DNA of 64,000 nucleotides from the NCBI GenBank assembly GCA_902702965.1, contig CACRXP010000048.1:1321810-1385809 (forward strand), read 5' to 3'. The notes beneath the pieces were generated by a model. It did not search any database, was not told the origin of the DNA, and saw only the letters and a program-made list of their open reading frames with translations. How positions within the stretch are numbered: the first letter of the stretch is position 1; each line of letters starts with the position of its first letter. A program made the translations under genes and the position numbers. Positions 21,990 to 31,549 of the stretch are shown here, piece by piece. This stretch comes from Spirometra erinaceieuropaei. Taxonomy: Eukaryota; Platyhelminthes; Cestoda; Diphyllobothriidea; Diphyllobothriidae.

Positions 21990-22190
21990 AAAAATTTCAC
22001 GGAGATGCATACGGCCGAGCAGGTCTCTGCGATGACCAACCGTCCTGGGACAGTTTGGACAGGTGAGGCGGGCGTGACAGGTGTATATAGGCGCTTCCGG
22101 CAGTGACTCGACGGTCACACTGTGACACAGAAAAGGACGGTGTGGGCTGCAAAAGCGAAACCACAATGCGGGCAGGTGGGGACTGAACCC
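21990..22190 (-). mobile_element. Zinc-finger retroelement relic (minus strand)
   Basis: On the minus strand the segment reads APIYTCHARLTCPNCPRTVG and then a GRMHLRE unit, a decayed C2H2 finger of the CPHCPRT...GHMRIH type that I associate with tapeworm non-LTR elements. The upstream half of the same frame is PLE tail and the downstream half is repeat U, so the 222-codon frame is a mosaic. Confidence 0.55.
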
Positions 22191-22194
22191 GCGA

Positions 22195-22380
22195 TGCCAG
22201 TCGTACTGCTGGCTGATAAGACGTAGAAGCGATCGCTGGAACAAGGCCGTTATTCGCCTGACGTTTCGCATTCTCACTTGACCCCCATCATCAGAGACAG
22301 TGTCAGAAACGGGCGACTCGTGCACAGGAAGTTGCATTATTTATAGGATGCAGTCGCTATGCTACCGCATACCTTAAAAG
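22195..22380 (-). mobile_element. Penelope-like element 3' tail (minus strand)
   Basis: Contains TTATTTATAGGATGCAGTCG, TATGCTACCGCATACC, GCATCATCAGAGAC-type sequence and CGCCTGACGTTTCGCATTCT. These match the tails at 26.2-26.4, 30.1-30.3 and 43.65-43.85 kb. The matching coding part lies at 22.9-23.4 kb on the same strand, separated by an AT-rich insertion. Confidence 0.65.
22248..22303 (-). ncRNA. Decayed hammerhead-ribozyme motif
   Basis: The minus strand has CTGATGA (22288-22294) and GAAACGTC (22260-22267) at the right spacing. However, the helix II arms (GGGGGTC versus GAATGC) no longer pair, so this copy is probably inactive. Confidence 0.4.
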
Positions 22381-22885
22381 GTCGCTCGACAGTTGTGTCC
22401 AGCGTAAGAACAAGTCACAACTGACGCAAGATGACAGTGGTGAATTGATTGCCGCTTATCAGTAATTAATTTTAACTTGTAGACAATACACCCGGCTCTT
22501 CGACTGATTCCCCGCCTGCGTGAACAGTGTGAACACAGAAGGGGTTCAGCAAACCTTTGTACATATTAATTTCAATTTTTTAAATAAACATATTCCAATA
22601 AAACCGTCTCCAATATAACTCTGGGTAAACGGGGGAGGGGGGGGAATAAACATACGGCAAGGAATGGATGGGGAGTAGAAAAGGCATTGGGTTAAGCGAA
22701 CGATTCCACGCGTAACATATTACCCCCCCCCCCCTTTTCGCCGATAGCGTAGTATCTCGATTAATCAATATCTAATAGATATCTATTTTTGCGACAAAAT
22801 ATATATCCAGTCGATATATGAGTCTCGATAAATAGATATCTACTCGATATAGTTTGCTACTAGGGTAGTAACCAACCGCGCTCCC
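22381..22885. other. AT-rich insertion with homopolymers and palindromic ATATCTAT repeats
   Basis: Includes a G-run near 22.63 kb, a run of 13 C at 22723-22735, and palindromic steps (AGATATCT, CGATATAT) at 22770-22860. It separates the body and tail of a PLE fragment. No coding sequence. Confidence 0.5.
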
Positions 22886-22889
22886 CTTC

Positions 22890-23430
22890 AAGAATTGTTG
22901 CCCGCTAGTGCGCTAATTGCTTGATGACCGGCATGCGAGTTGCCAATTACTGAAATCTCATCACCCGTTTTGGATTCTGGCGTGATGATTACTCGGCCAT
23001 CTGGCTCACCGGCTTACGCGCCCTCCGAAAGGTCAATTACCTTGGCCAGCCTATGCCCCAGCACAGAATATGAAGTGGGGATGTCGTTGCGCTTATTGAT
23101 AGACTGATCTCCTGTGAACCATGACTCAAGCAACTCGCCACTCCCGCGATTATCCCCTCTCGTGAGAATTTCGGCCTTATCAAACTTGAATGTGTGGCCG
23201 GGTGTCGTCAAATGGACCGTGACATCCGCATCGCTGCCACGTGTTCGGCAATTCCCGTCCGGAGCAGTCTTCCAGTTTCTCCGACGTAGTTGCTTTGCTC
23301 GCAACTGCACCAGATCCAGTAAATGACTCCAGGTGTTGCTTGCTGTGGCAGTGGGTCTTTTGGTCTCAGCACCTGACGCCTTATGGTGGCGTCCGGTCTG
23401 TGTTAAACTCCAACCCCAAATGAGGCAAGA
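22890..23430 (-). mobile_element. Penelope-like element C-terminal fragment with GIY-YIG endonuclease relic
   Basis: Minus-strand translation gives GVIYWIWCSCEQSNYVGETG then RLLRTG.AEH, the GIY-YIG signature of Penelope-like retroelements. After a frameshift come HTFKFDKAEILTRGDNR and LESWFTGDQSINK. The same C-terminal sequence recurs at 26.4-26.9 kb and 29.8-30.1 kb. No reverse transcriptase remains in this copy. It carries frameshifts and is dead. Confidence 0.8.
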
Positions 23431-23519
23431 AGGCGACTAACGGCCCCGGAGACGTTCTTGATGCACGGGATCGCTAGCCAGAATTTGGGGTCGGGAACGA
23501 TTTTGTCGTTCGTCACGTA

Positions 23520-23660
23520 TGTCACCCGCTTCTGTCACTGCTTCTGATGATGGCTTCGAGTAAGAATCCGAAACGTCAGGCGATTAGATCCCTTGTTCGA
23601 GCGATCGCTTCTGCTTCTTATCCACTAGTTCCTGAAACTCGCATCTTCGCTTGTATCGGT
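23520..23660 (+). mobile_element. Penelope-like element tail, opposite orientation
   Basis: Plus-strand copy of the tail with a ribozyme motif and GTTCCTGAAACTCGCATCTT. It faces away from the minus-strand PLE piece next to it, implying two independent fragments or an inverted terminal arrangement. Confidence 0.55.
23534..23582 (+). ncRNA. Hammerhead ribozyme motif in PLE tail
   Basis: CTGATGA at 23544-23550; helix II GGCTTC/GAATCC with one mismatch; GAAAC at 23570-23574; cleavage triplet GTC 23575-23577. Helix I can form TGCTT with AGGCG. Type I layout with a minimal helix III (AC/GU). Confidence 0.55.
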
Positions 23661-23865
23661 ACCGCTGATGTGGGTGGAGAGGCTGGACGAGTAAGTGGAT
23701 GGGTTGACATCTGCTATGGTGACAGCGACGGTCTGTGCGGGGATCAGCGGGTCGGGTAAGTTGACATGACGGCGGACTTGAAGGTGAGGACTGACCAATC
23801 GGACGAGCTTCCTGGTCGTCAGTTGGTCGATGAGGCATGTTGATAGGTGTTAGGTGTTTCCAACA
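23660..23865 (-). mobile_element. Retroelement linker fragment
   Basis: Shares GGTGGTGTTGGTG-like and GACCAATCGGACGAGCTTCC-type motifs with 40.33-40.45 kb and 59.63-59.88 kb, where they flank zinc-finger retroelement sequence. On the minus strand it is rich in Pro, Ser, Thr and His. Confidence 0.4.
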
Positions 23866-23879
23866 TTGGTCAGCAATAT

Positions 23880-26110
23880 TCGAGATTAGGATTTTTACTG
23901 AAAAGGGGGTTAGCTGTATTTTTTAAATCGATGGTCCACATGAGCGAATTTACCTTTCCGTCTACATTTGCAGTCAATGTAGTGGAGGATTTCGATTTTT
24001 AAAATTTTTTGCTGTCTGATATTCATTTTGAGACATAACCTACGTGCTCACTTACTGTGCGGGTTGTGGGGGGGGGGGGTACAGGAAGAGACATCCTGCT
24101 ACGTCTGAGAGTTATGCTGAAGCTGCTACCCTGACTTCGGATCCATTAAACGAAGGCAGGCTACTGAGAAATGTACCTGGCAGCTTCAGACTGGCTCATT
24201 AGTAGCATTAGGTAGGCTATCTCACTAAACGTTGACTAAAATTCTGAAATGTAAAATTTAATAACAAATTTGATTTGTTTTTCCGGTCCCCATCTACCTC
24301 CATTATTTCGTGCGTGGCGCGGGACGCCTTACGTTCACCTGTAAATTGCACCAGTATGCAACTGTCGCCACAGGAAAAAGATAGTTAGCAAGTTCCTGAG
24401 TGGAAAAGACTACCCCAGCGGAAGTTGAAAACTATTCAGCAGGTAGTGTAGCGCCAAGCCAATTCCAACAGAGTGACGCAGTTTAGTGCGCCTGTTCCTC
24501 TCGTAAAGAGGATTAACTGTATTCTTAGACTAGTGATCCACATGAGTCAAATTACCCTGGTGTCTGCATAGGCAGTCGAAGGAAAAGAAAAGGAAAAAGG
24601 CTATGATAGTGTAAGTGAGGCAGCACGCCGACGACTGCAGGTCAGATGAAACAACAAATATGTACGGCTAATGCCTACTCAAATAGCTATAGTAGGTATT
24701 CTTTCTAGGCACCATGCTTGGAGGCCCTCTCCCGATTTTGAATTTTTTGCTAGCTGATATGTATAACAACCTGCGCGCTCACGTGCTGTGTGAGATACGC
24801 GACGGTGTGGGAGGGGGGAGGGACGGGGAAGACAAGATGTATTCGTAAACAAGAAGAGACATCATGCTGCGCATAAGATTTAACCTTAACTCAGACCCAG
24901 ACCCCTAAAAGCGAGGGCAGGCTACTGAGAGACCAGTCGTAAATGCTCCGCTGTGACCGGCAGCGTCTTCGTTGGCATTGATTGCCAGTGTCAGGTGCAA
25001 TGGAATAACAAATGTGCCTGGCAGCATCAGGCTGGCAAGTGAATAACAAATTGGGTTTGTTTTTCCGGTGCCCATCTACCTGCATTATTTCATGCGTGGT
25101 TCGGGGAGCCCTAGATGCACCCGTCAGTTGCACCAGTATGCAACGGTCGCCACAGCTCCCGAGTAGAAAAGACTATTCTAACGAAAGTTGAATACTAATT
25201 AGCAGGTAGCGTAGCGCCAAGCCAATTCCAACAGAGTGGCCCCGTTGTGTTTGGCTGGGCGTAGTGGAAAAGATCTGCGGAAAATACGCACCAAAGTGAG
25301 ATTGATTTCGGTGGCGTTTATTTACGCCTCCATTCCTCAAGGCATTTATATCCTCAATGTTTTCTCGTGGAATGTATGCATCAAAAGCACGTGTGTAATA
25401 TGAGTTCCCTAGAAATCGAAGTTATTTGTTTACGGAAAGGCCTATTTCAGTGTTTGTGATGTCCCTCCATGCTTCTTTGGTCAGATCATTATTGCTTAAT
25501 CCTTCGTTTTTGTTCACTAAAAATCCCAAGTGATTCATCCCCGTTCCATTATACCGTGCTTTACAAAATGCCTGTCCACAGCTGTAGGCAGAGTAATGTG
25601 AGTTACCCGCGAAGATTGTGTAAGAACCGGAAATGTTTCATTGCGCATCCATCGACATAGAATAAGACGTCTGTCTTGTATAGAGGGTATATTTCCTGTT
25701 AAATATGGTCTATGTCATGACAACAGTAAACATATTTCGGAAACATGCGCGTCACTTTAGTGTGGCTGGCATAATGCATGATCATAAGCTGGAATTTTCA
25801 TTATGTCGGAAATGACGTACGAGTACTGCTATTGACGGATATCTTCTTAAAATATGACTTCAATCGAAATTCTATTTAAAATGTGTGAGATAGGATTTGG
25901 CAATTTCTGTTAAACAAGTTGCAAGCGGTCTTGAATGCAGGTCGATTTAAGTCGATTGTTGAAATTATTCGAAATTAACTAATCAAGGTTAGAATTAGTG
26001 ATGGAAATTGTTTTCCAAACAAAGGTAGGACAACATGCAGCATTTAACGACCCAAAATAAAATTGCCTGACTCCATGTTCATATGCTCTCGGTCAATGCG
26101 TATTTTAAAT
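23880..26110 (+). repeat. Dispersed non-coding repeat 'R', with internal duplication
   Basis: Contains in order TTAGACTAGTGATCCACATG, TTTTTGCTAGCTGATATGTA, GAAGGCAGGCTACTGAGA, TTTGTTTTTCCGGT, GTAGCGCCAAGCCAATTCCAACAGAG and GGCATAATGCATGATCATAA. The middle part occurs twice (around 24.1-24.5 and 24.85-25.25 kb). Other copies: 40.25-41.1 plus 42.18-43.56, 44.08-45.48, 54.41-55.2, 58.3-59.25 and 60.8-61.6 kb. No reading frame is preserved among copies. Confidence 0.65.
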
Positions 26111-26164
26111 ACTGACGGTTTGTTAGGTAAACAAACGGGATAGGGACGGTGACGTCAGTGTAGG

Positions 26165-26940
26165 CTGATCAGTTACATGGATGATGTGCAAACCTCTATA
26201 TTGCCAACGGAAGCGAAGAGACGAGTCTCAGGAAGCAGTCTTGAAGAAGAAGAAGAGGACACGATCGCCGGGACAAGAGCTTTATTAGCCTGACGTTTCG
26301 GATTCCTGCTCGAATCCATCATCAGAGACATAAGCAGATAAGGGTGGTCCATGCACATGCGGCTGCAGTATTTATAGGATGCAGTAGCCATGCTACCGCA
26401 TTCCCATAAATAATCACAGCTCTCCCTCCCCCCTTCATCAGATATCGTTGCACGTGGCGTGGTGGTCGATATTCGCGTCGTTGATTACTGCAATTTCATC
26501 ACGTGTATTGGATGGTGGTGTGATGATGGCTCGACCATCTGACGCGCTGACCCGGGTGTTGGGAAGAGTGTTCACCTGTGCGCTCCCCGCGTGGCCAATT
26601 ACTCCGCCTAGGCAAAGTCTCAGCACCGAGTATTGAATGGGAAGATCATTGCACTTGTTAATAGACTGGGGGCCAATGAACCATGACTGAAGCAGCTCCC
26701 GGCTCACGCGGTTGTCACCTCTTGCGAGAATTTCGGTCTCGGCAAATTTGAATTTGTGGCCGGAACCCGTCGAATGAGCCGCAACTTGAGAGCTGGCGTC
26801 ATTTCTCCGCACCTCTGCAGCGTGTTCGGCCATTCGCGTTTGGAGTTATCTTCCGGTTTCTTCGACGTAGTCGCTTTGTCCGCAACAGCACCAGATCCGG
26901 TAAACGACTCCAGACGTTTCTTGCCGTGGTAGTGGTCTTT
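26165..26940 (-). mobile_element. Penelope-like element C-terminal fragment plus tail
   Basis: Minus strand: GVVYRIWCCCGQSDYVEETG (GIY-YIG, with G to E in the family's YVGETG), a stop, then QTRMAEHAAEVRRNDASSQV, SRELLQSWFIGPQSINKC and ARVSASDGRA-like sequence, followed by the tail with a ribozyme at about 26.3 kb. This is the best preserved short copy but is broken by stops. Confidence 0.8.
26279..26335 (-). ncRNA. Hammerhead ribozyme motif in PLE tail (best copy)
   Basis: Minus strand: helix I 5' GCTT..GTCT, core CTGATGA (26319-26325), helix II GGATTC/GAATCC with a 6-nt loop and one extra U, core GAAAC, cleavage triplet GTC (8-mer GAAACGTC at 26292-26299), helix I 3' AGGC..AAGC with an internal loop. 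Every conserved core base is present. PLEs in other animals are known to carry hammerheads in their terminal repeats. Confidence 0.75.
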
Positions 26941-27200
26941 CGGTTTCATCAACTGACGCCTGATGGTTGCCTCCGGTCTGTGTGCAACTCCAACCCCAAA
27001 TGGTGCGAACGGTGTGATGACTGTTTGATGGCCGACAATGGCGTCGTTAATTGCTGCAATTTCATGACGTGTGTTGGATGTTGGTGTGATGATTGCTCGA
27101 CAATCTGACCCACCGATCCTGGCGTCGGGAACAGTGTTCACCTGCGCGCTTTCCGCGTGGCGTATAAATCCGCCTAGGTGAAGACTCAGCATCGAATATG
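26941..27200 (-). mobile_element. Second PLE tail copy abutting the first
   Basis: Reads LHLGGFIRHAESAQVNTVPD and SNTRHEIAAINDAIVGH on the minus strand, i.e. the same tail segment as in 26.44-26.64 kb, followed by FAPFGVGVAHRPEATIRRQL. The element is therefore a partial tandem or head-to-tail insertion. Confidence 0.65.
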
Positions 27201-27322
27201 GAAGGGGTAGGTCGTTGAAATAGACGATTCAGTTGGAAGTGCGACTATGCGTTGAGGCAGGCTACTAACCGCTAAATGGTAAAAGTTCTGTCAATATTCC
27301 CGTGTTATAATTGAAAAGTTAA

Positions 27323-27364
27323 TTTGACAAACACGTGCTTTCGGTAACTCATCATCAGGCCAAA
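27323..27364 (-). ncRNA. Candidate small hammerhead-like fold
   Basis: Minus strand: TTTGGC, CTGATGA, TGAGTTACC, GAAA, GCACGTGTT, T, GTCAAA. Helix I (TTTGGC/GTCAAA) and a palindromic helix III (AGCACGUGUU) form well, but helix II is nearly absent, so activity is doubtful. A plus-strand relative lies at 27733-27775 and another at 36157-36200. Confidence 0.35.
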
Positions 27365-27870
27365 ATAGTTGCATAGAAATTAAAATCATGCGAAGTTCAC
27401 GAATTTTATAACTGACTCAGGATCTGGTAACACTATATACGGCTAGCCATTCCAGTGCTATGTGTCAGAAGACATTGACACAGGCGCTATGTCTTCCGTG
27501 GCCAACGCCGACCTCAGATGATGATTACACGCTGCCCCAACCTCCTGATGGCAGCGATGTGTGCTCAACGTACCCGACTTACAAACATTTTTCAGCCTAT
27601 GTCACCCTCCCCCTCCGCCTTGACCCAATAACGCCGACCTCGCCATGCGGATAACGTGGGAACGCCGAGTGTTAATAGCCCGTCAGTCGCTTAAACACCC
27701 TGCAACCTTCGCGTTATTTCAATTTAAATGTAGTTGTTTTGGGCTGATGATGAATTACCAAAAACACGTGTTTACAAAATTGACTTTTCAAATGGTTAAA
27801 GGACAGATTCCAACCCCGTGCACATCTCATCCACAGAGCAGAAGAAAATGCTGTAGTAAAATAAATTTCC
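27365..27870. other. FABP-A downstream region, shared with FABP-B
   Basis: Sequence such as CTCAACGTACCCGACTTACA and ACGTGGGAACGCCGAGTGTT is repeated at 35.99-36.25 kb downstream of FABP-B. It is part of the segmental duplication and has no gene of its own. Confidence 0.6.
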
Positions 27871-27871
27871 A

Positions 27872-27877
27872 TTTATT
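27872..27877 (-). terminator. FABP-A poly(A) signal
   Basis: AATAAA on the minus strand, 14 bp after the TAA stop; conserved in all four FABP copies. Confidence 0.75.
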
Positions 27878-27890
27878 AATCTTTGTACAT

Positions 27891-29317
27891 TTAAGCCTTG
27901 ATGTAGTGTCGAACACAAGAGACGTCACCCACTTTCATTGTCTGAAAAATGGAAAAAAAGAAATTTGAGGAGGAGTTCGCTGCTGGGCGAAATTTCGGCA
28001 AGGGAAATAACTGAAAAATCGATGACCAAATGAAAATCCCAGTTTTACTACATCCCCACGCGCTCTTTCCTCCGTGGTAAGATCTTATTTCGCAGCCGCA
28101 GTCGCAAGCTTCTCCACTATGCACTTCCATCGTCTCAGTAAATCTTGTCCATATAACTGTCTTCTTTTGCCTTTTGAACCTTCGAGTTTTCCACCACCGT
28201 CCTTCGAAGGCTCTACTGACTCAAACTGCTGATGCACTTTGAGTCAGTCAGCTCATCCGATATGAAATTCCATCAACGACATATATGCTGTCAAATACGG
28301 CAGCCAGCAACCGTTAAAGACACACAGATTTATGAATCAGGCAGATTTCACTGTCTCTTGCAGTTGTTTGCCAGGGTTTTTGTTCTGGTAGTGTGCCCTT
28401 CGTGAAATCTGGCCGGCCAGGGGAATTTATGCATTCTTACTCTACACGATCCTTACATGCGAAAGCCCCCCATCATCTGTAACATGAACGAGGAGGCGTA
28501 AGGACAGACTGATACTTACCATGGTTAAATTATTACCATCCGCAACGTTCTCAATGAGCATTTCTTTGTCTCCTTTCTGATCAATTGTCAACTTTTTGCC
28601 TTCCAGTTTTATAAGCATCTGAAAAGTATATGAGCACAAATGCTTTGTTTTTAAAACTGCTCTCTGTCAATCTTTTCTGTCATCCATCATCGCGGCCATT
28701 TGTCTGGAATTAAACGAGGCAATCAGGAGTGATGGAGCGGTCACTGAATCCACGATTTGAGTATCCTAACTTTTCGAAAGCAAGCAAACTACATATACAA
28801 ATATTTATACACATCATTTCATTTAATGAGTTCCGCTGAATAAGTATAACAGTAAGTATAAAACAATTCATCCGTTTATTGTCAACCATATTTGAATTTT
28901 CCAAGCGGAATCACATAACAGCGGACAGTGAGAATTGGATTACTGTCTCCTCTGATTGAGATTGGTAGCCACAACTGGCTATGAGCTCTTTTGGGCTGAA
29001 TATCAAAGAATTGACTTAGAGATGTTTCAGTAACACAAGTATTGAAAAGGAATGAACAGAGGGCAGGCTCTTGCCTTAACGTGCCGTCCATCCAATGTTG
29101 TGTGCTCAAACTCCTCGCCCAGCTTGAATTTCGTATCGTGGGTTTTCGTACCGACTTCCACATGCATGCTGTAACCGTCGTCGGCACGTGAGAAGGTCAG
29201 GGACGATTTCGACATTTGGGCCAATTGCTCTTTAGATATTTTGGCCCCCAGGCTTTCAGCTATCACACTCACGTCATCACTGTCTTTCAATTTCCACGTT
29301 CCAAAGAAGGCTTCCAT
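27891..29317 (-). CDS. Fatty-acid-binding protein A
   Basis: Three coding exons on the minus strand: 29317-29075, 28618-28520 and 27941-27891, giving 130 residues, the usual size for cytosolic FABPs. It starts MEAFFGTWKLKDSDD, with the family's F-x-G-T-W opening. Exon 1 ends TTLDGRHVK. Exon 2 runs MLIKLEGKKLTIDQKGD to NNLTM. Exon 3 reads TMKVGDVSCVRHYIKA, preserving Arg125-x-Tyr127, which binds the fatty-acid carboxylate in the beta-barrel. Donor 1 is AAG|GCAAGA (a GC donor), acceptor CTTTTCAG|ATG, donor 2 ATG|GTAAGT, acceptor TTTTTCAG|ACA, all phase 0. The ATG lies 60 bp from a TATA box. The likely role is intracellular binding and trafficking of host-derived fatty acids, which flatworms cannot make de novo. 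Introns are 456 and 578 bp. Confidence 0.93.
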
Positions 29318-29376
29318 ACTGAAGTAGCTTCAACCGAGGCAGAGAGTAGGGCAACCTCCGTGGTATTCAGCTGCGC

Positions 29377-29384
29377 TTTATATA
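29377..29384 (-). promoter_or_regulatory. FABP-A TATA box
   Basis: TATATAAA on the minus strand, 60 bp before the ATG, giving a 5' UTR of about 30 nt. Same place in B, C and D. Confidence 0.75.
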
Positions 29385-29399
29385 GTCAGATGGGCCTAC

Positions 29400-29672
29400 A
29401 CCGACAGTGAGTATGCTGTTTTCTCCCTGATTGCTAGTGATTAAGCGTCCTTGAGTCTGACCTAGCTGGTGTTTTGATGGAGGTGCTGTGCATTGAGGCG
29501 TTAACTAATCGACGCCGTTGGGGAAAATAGAGAATAGTCACTGCGTAAATAGTTGTCGTCAGTTCTCGGCAACGTCTAATAAGACAGTGCGTTTCATTTC
29601 GATGAATAGAATATGCTTCTCCTGTTTCTCACGCCGTTAGTTTACGTTTAAATGCGACACTCCGTGCCGTTT
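29400..29672 (-). promoter_or_regulatory. FABP-A upstream region, conserved with FABP-B
   Basis: Nearly identical to 37838-38110 (GAGGCGTTAACTAATCGACG and TAGTTTACGTTTAAATGC). It is either a shared promoter region or simply duplicated DNA. FABP-C has only the first 100 bp in common. Confidence 0.55.
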
Positions 29673-30280
29673 TGAATTTAACGAGATTCTCCGTTTCATC
29701 GTATTTGCTTTGTAGAAGTAGCTCGATTGTCGCAATCGCCAGGTCCTGGGGAACAGAAGTAAAAAGGGATGTAAAATCAAAAGATACCATGACGAGGCCG
29801 AAATTCTCGCAAGAGGTGACAACCGCGTGAACCGGGAGCTGCTTGAGTCATGGTTTACTGGCCTCCAGTCTATTAACAAGTGCAATGATCTTCCCATTCA
29901 ATACACTGTGCTGAGTCTTCGTCTAGGCGGAGTAATTGGCCACGCGGGGAGTGCACTGGTGAACACTCTTCCCAACACTCGGGTCAGCGCGTCAGATGGT
30001 CGAGCAGTCATCACACCAACATCCAACGCACGTGATGAAATTGCAGCGATTAACGACGCGAATGTCGGCCATCACGCCACGTGCAACGATCCCTGATGAA
30101 GGGGAGGGAGCCGTGAGCATTCATAGGTATGCGGTAGCATGGCTACTGCATCCTATAAATACTGCAGCCACATGTGCATGAACCACCCTTATCTGCTTTT
30201 GTTTCTGATGATGGATTCGAGCAGGAATCCGAAACGTTAGGCTAATTAGGGTCTTGTCTCGGCGATCGTGTGTTCTTCTT
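29673..30280 (+). mobile_element. Penelope-like element fragment (plus strand) inserted upstream of FABP-A
   Basis: Reads NRELLESWFTGLQSINKCND and PIQYTVLSLRLGGVIGHAGS, then the tail (CATCCTATAAATACTGCAGC) and a ribozyme motif. FABP-B lacks it at the corresponding place, where about 80 bp of other DNA are found, so it inserted after the A/B duplication or was lost from B. The coding part is 5'-truncated. Confidence 0.75.
30193..30252 (+). ncRNA. Hammerhead ribozyme motif in PLE tail
   Basis: CTGATGA 30205-30211; helix II GGATTC/GAATCC perfect; GAAAC 30231-30235; cleavage triplet GTT. Helix I closes through GTTT/AGGC with two G-U pairs. All core nucleotides intact. Confidence 0.65.
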
Positions 30281-30284
30281 AAAA

Positions 30285-31012
30285 ATATTTACAGAGCCTA
30301 CACTAACTTTACATTCAGAAAACGCTTGTTATATGGTCTTGCGACGTTCGAGTACGTGGTGTTCTACCATAAACGTCCATCACTATTGAAAATACCAAGT
30401 GGCTTGTGAAAAGTTGTATTATTTTATTTCACAGCTATGGCAGTTAACACCATTGTCATTGTGAACCTGTTGCGGGCAGTCACGTTTCTACAATTTTCCG
30501 CACCATGAATTATTGAATTAACAGACCCTCCACGGAAGTTTGTTTTTCCATGCAAACGCAATCGAGAAAAGACGGCGCCAAATTCACAGGCAGAATGAAT
30601 GTTGGCATTTTACTCTTGTTGGCCAATCAGATGATGTTCGAGTACATGGCCATGGAGTACCCTACAAACAGCATGACAAAAGGCTTCTGCATTCGGCAGA
30701 AGATGAGCCGGTAGCAAATTTAACTAGCACCAAAACCCAATATGGCACCGCAACTGACATAAATACCAGGATGCACAGTCCCTTTCCGTTATATTTCATC
30801 GTTGTAGACAAAGCTTCCAGAATAAGTGACTGGGTAGCAGATAGAAGACACAAGGAGATTAAGTATCACGCAATTGAATGCACAGCAAGCGTGTGCCTGC
30901 GGTAGCCGACAATTCGACCGTCGACCCCAGCGATATCCACCATGTGCCCTAGATTGGGGCGAGCGTTGGGATGTGGCTTGCATGTGATATAGTGGTAGAG
31001 GACTTGCACTGC
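30285..31012 (-). repeat. Segmental duplication block, copy A
   Basis: Matches 38200-38932 over its length (GCTTGTTATATGGTCTTGCG, CCACGGAAGTTTGTTTTTCC, CACAAGGAGATTAAGTATCA). It includes a frameshifted copy of the 140-codon frame described at 38341-38763 and the start of a PLE reverse transcriptase relic. Similarity stops at 31012. Confidence 0.8.
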
Positions 31013-31160
31013 TTCTAACGCACTACCCACTCTTCACTCACATGATCCTGGTGTCTTGAGAAAGTCAAAAAGATTGGAAGCGGGATCAGGGTCAGGTGAC
31101 TGGCGCGGCATCAACCTGCGGCTTGATGTACCAAAACATCCCCTATGTATGGGATTCGTC

Positions 31161-31240
31161 ATGGTTGTCAGTCGAGCGGTCTTAGGCGCCGGTCTATGGC
31201 ATGAGGCCGAAAGGGCGTGGGTTCGAATCCCACGCTGCCA
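31161..31240 (+). pseudogene. tRNA-Leu-like pseudogene or SINE head
   Basis: GTCGAGCGGTCTTAGGCGC resembles a class II (Leu) D-arm, and GTGGGTTCGAATCCCAC is a perfect T-arm. The acceptor ends TGGTTGT/GCTGCCA pair at six of seven positions with wobbles. The anticodon and variable arms do not fold convincingly, so I do not call it a working tRNA. Confidence 0.5.
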
Positions 31241-31325
31241 GACTATGTGCCTTGTGCATCGTTTGTCTCAGCTTTGATTGGATCCCGACGGGTCCTTAAG
31301 AAAAATTATTTATTTATAATAAGGC

Positions 31326-31545
31326 GTGCCTCATCCTGATCTAGTCCACGTGCTTCGGCCAGATGCGAACGCATTCAGCCCTATCGGGCAGAGCGAATAT
31401 TCGCACCGCGGCAACGAGCTGGCCTGGGAATTGCACTCCGGGTCGCAAAAAGAGGAATTGGATCGAACGTCGACCCCAGCGATATCCACCATGTGCCTGG
31501 ATGCGCTCACTCTCGAAGTTTCCCAGCTCCGGGACACTCGTGTCT
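31326..31545 (-). repeat. Retroelement-derived fragment
   Basis: Contains GTCGACCCCAGCGATATCCA and CCATGTGCC, the same motif as at 30.92 and 38.83 kb next to PLE relics. On the minus strand a frame reads ERIQAHGGYRWGRR. It abuts the gag end of the gypsy element. Confidence 0.4.
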
Positions 31546-31549
31546 ATAA

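Noticed and set aside
21669..22337. The longest open frame of the region, 222 codons on the minus strand
   Set aside because: Its parts belong to three unrelated repeats (PLE tail, zinc-finger retroelement, repeat U) joined by chance; only the finger segment looks like real protein-coding ancestry.
26704..27192. 162-codon minus-strand frame
   Set aside because: It reads the PLE tail in one frame and the GIY-YIG region out of frame; the true PLE signature is in a different frame of the same strand.
31161..31240. Functional tRNA-Leu gene
   Set aside because: Anticodon stem and variable arm do not fold; kept only as a tRNA-like pseudogene.
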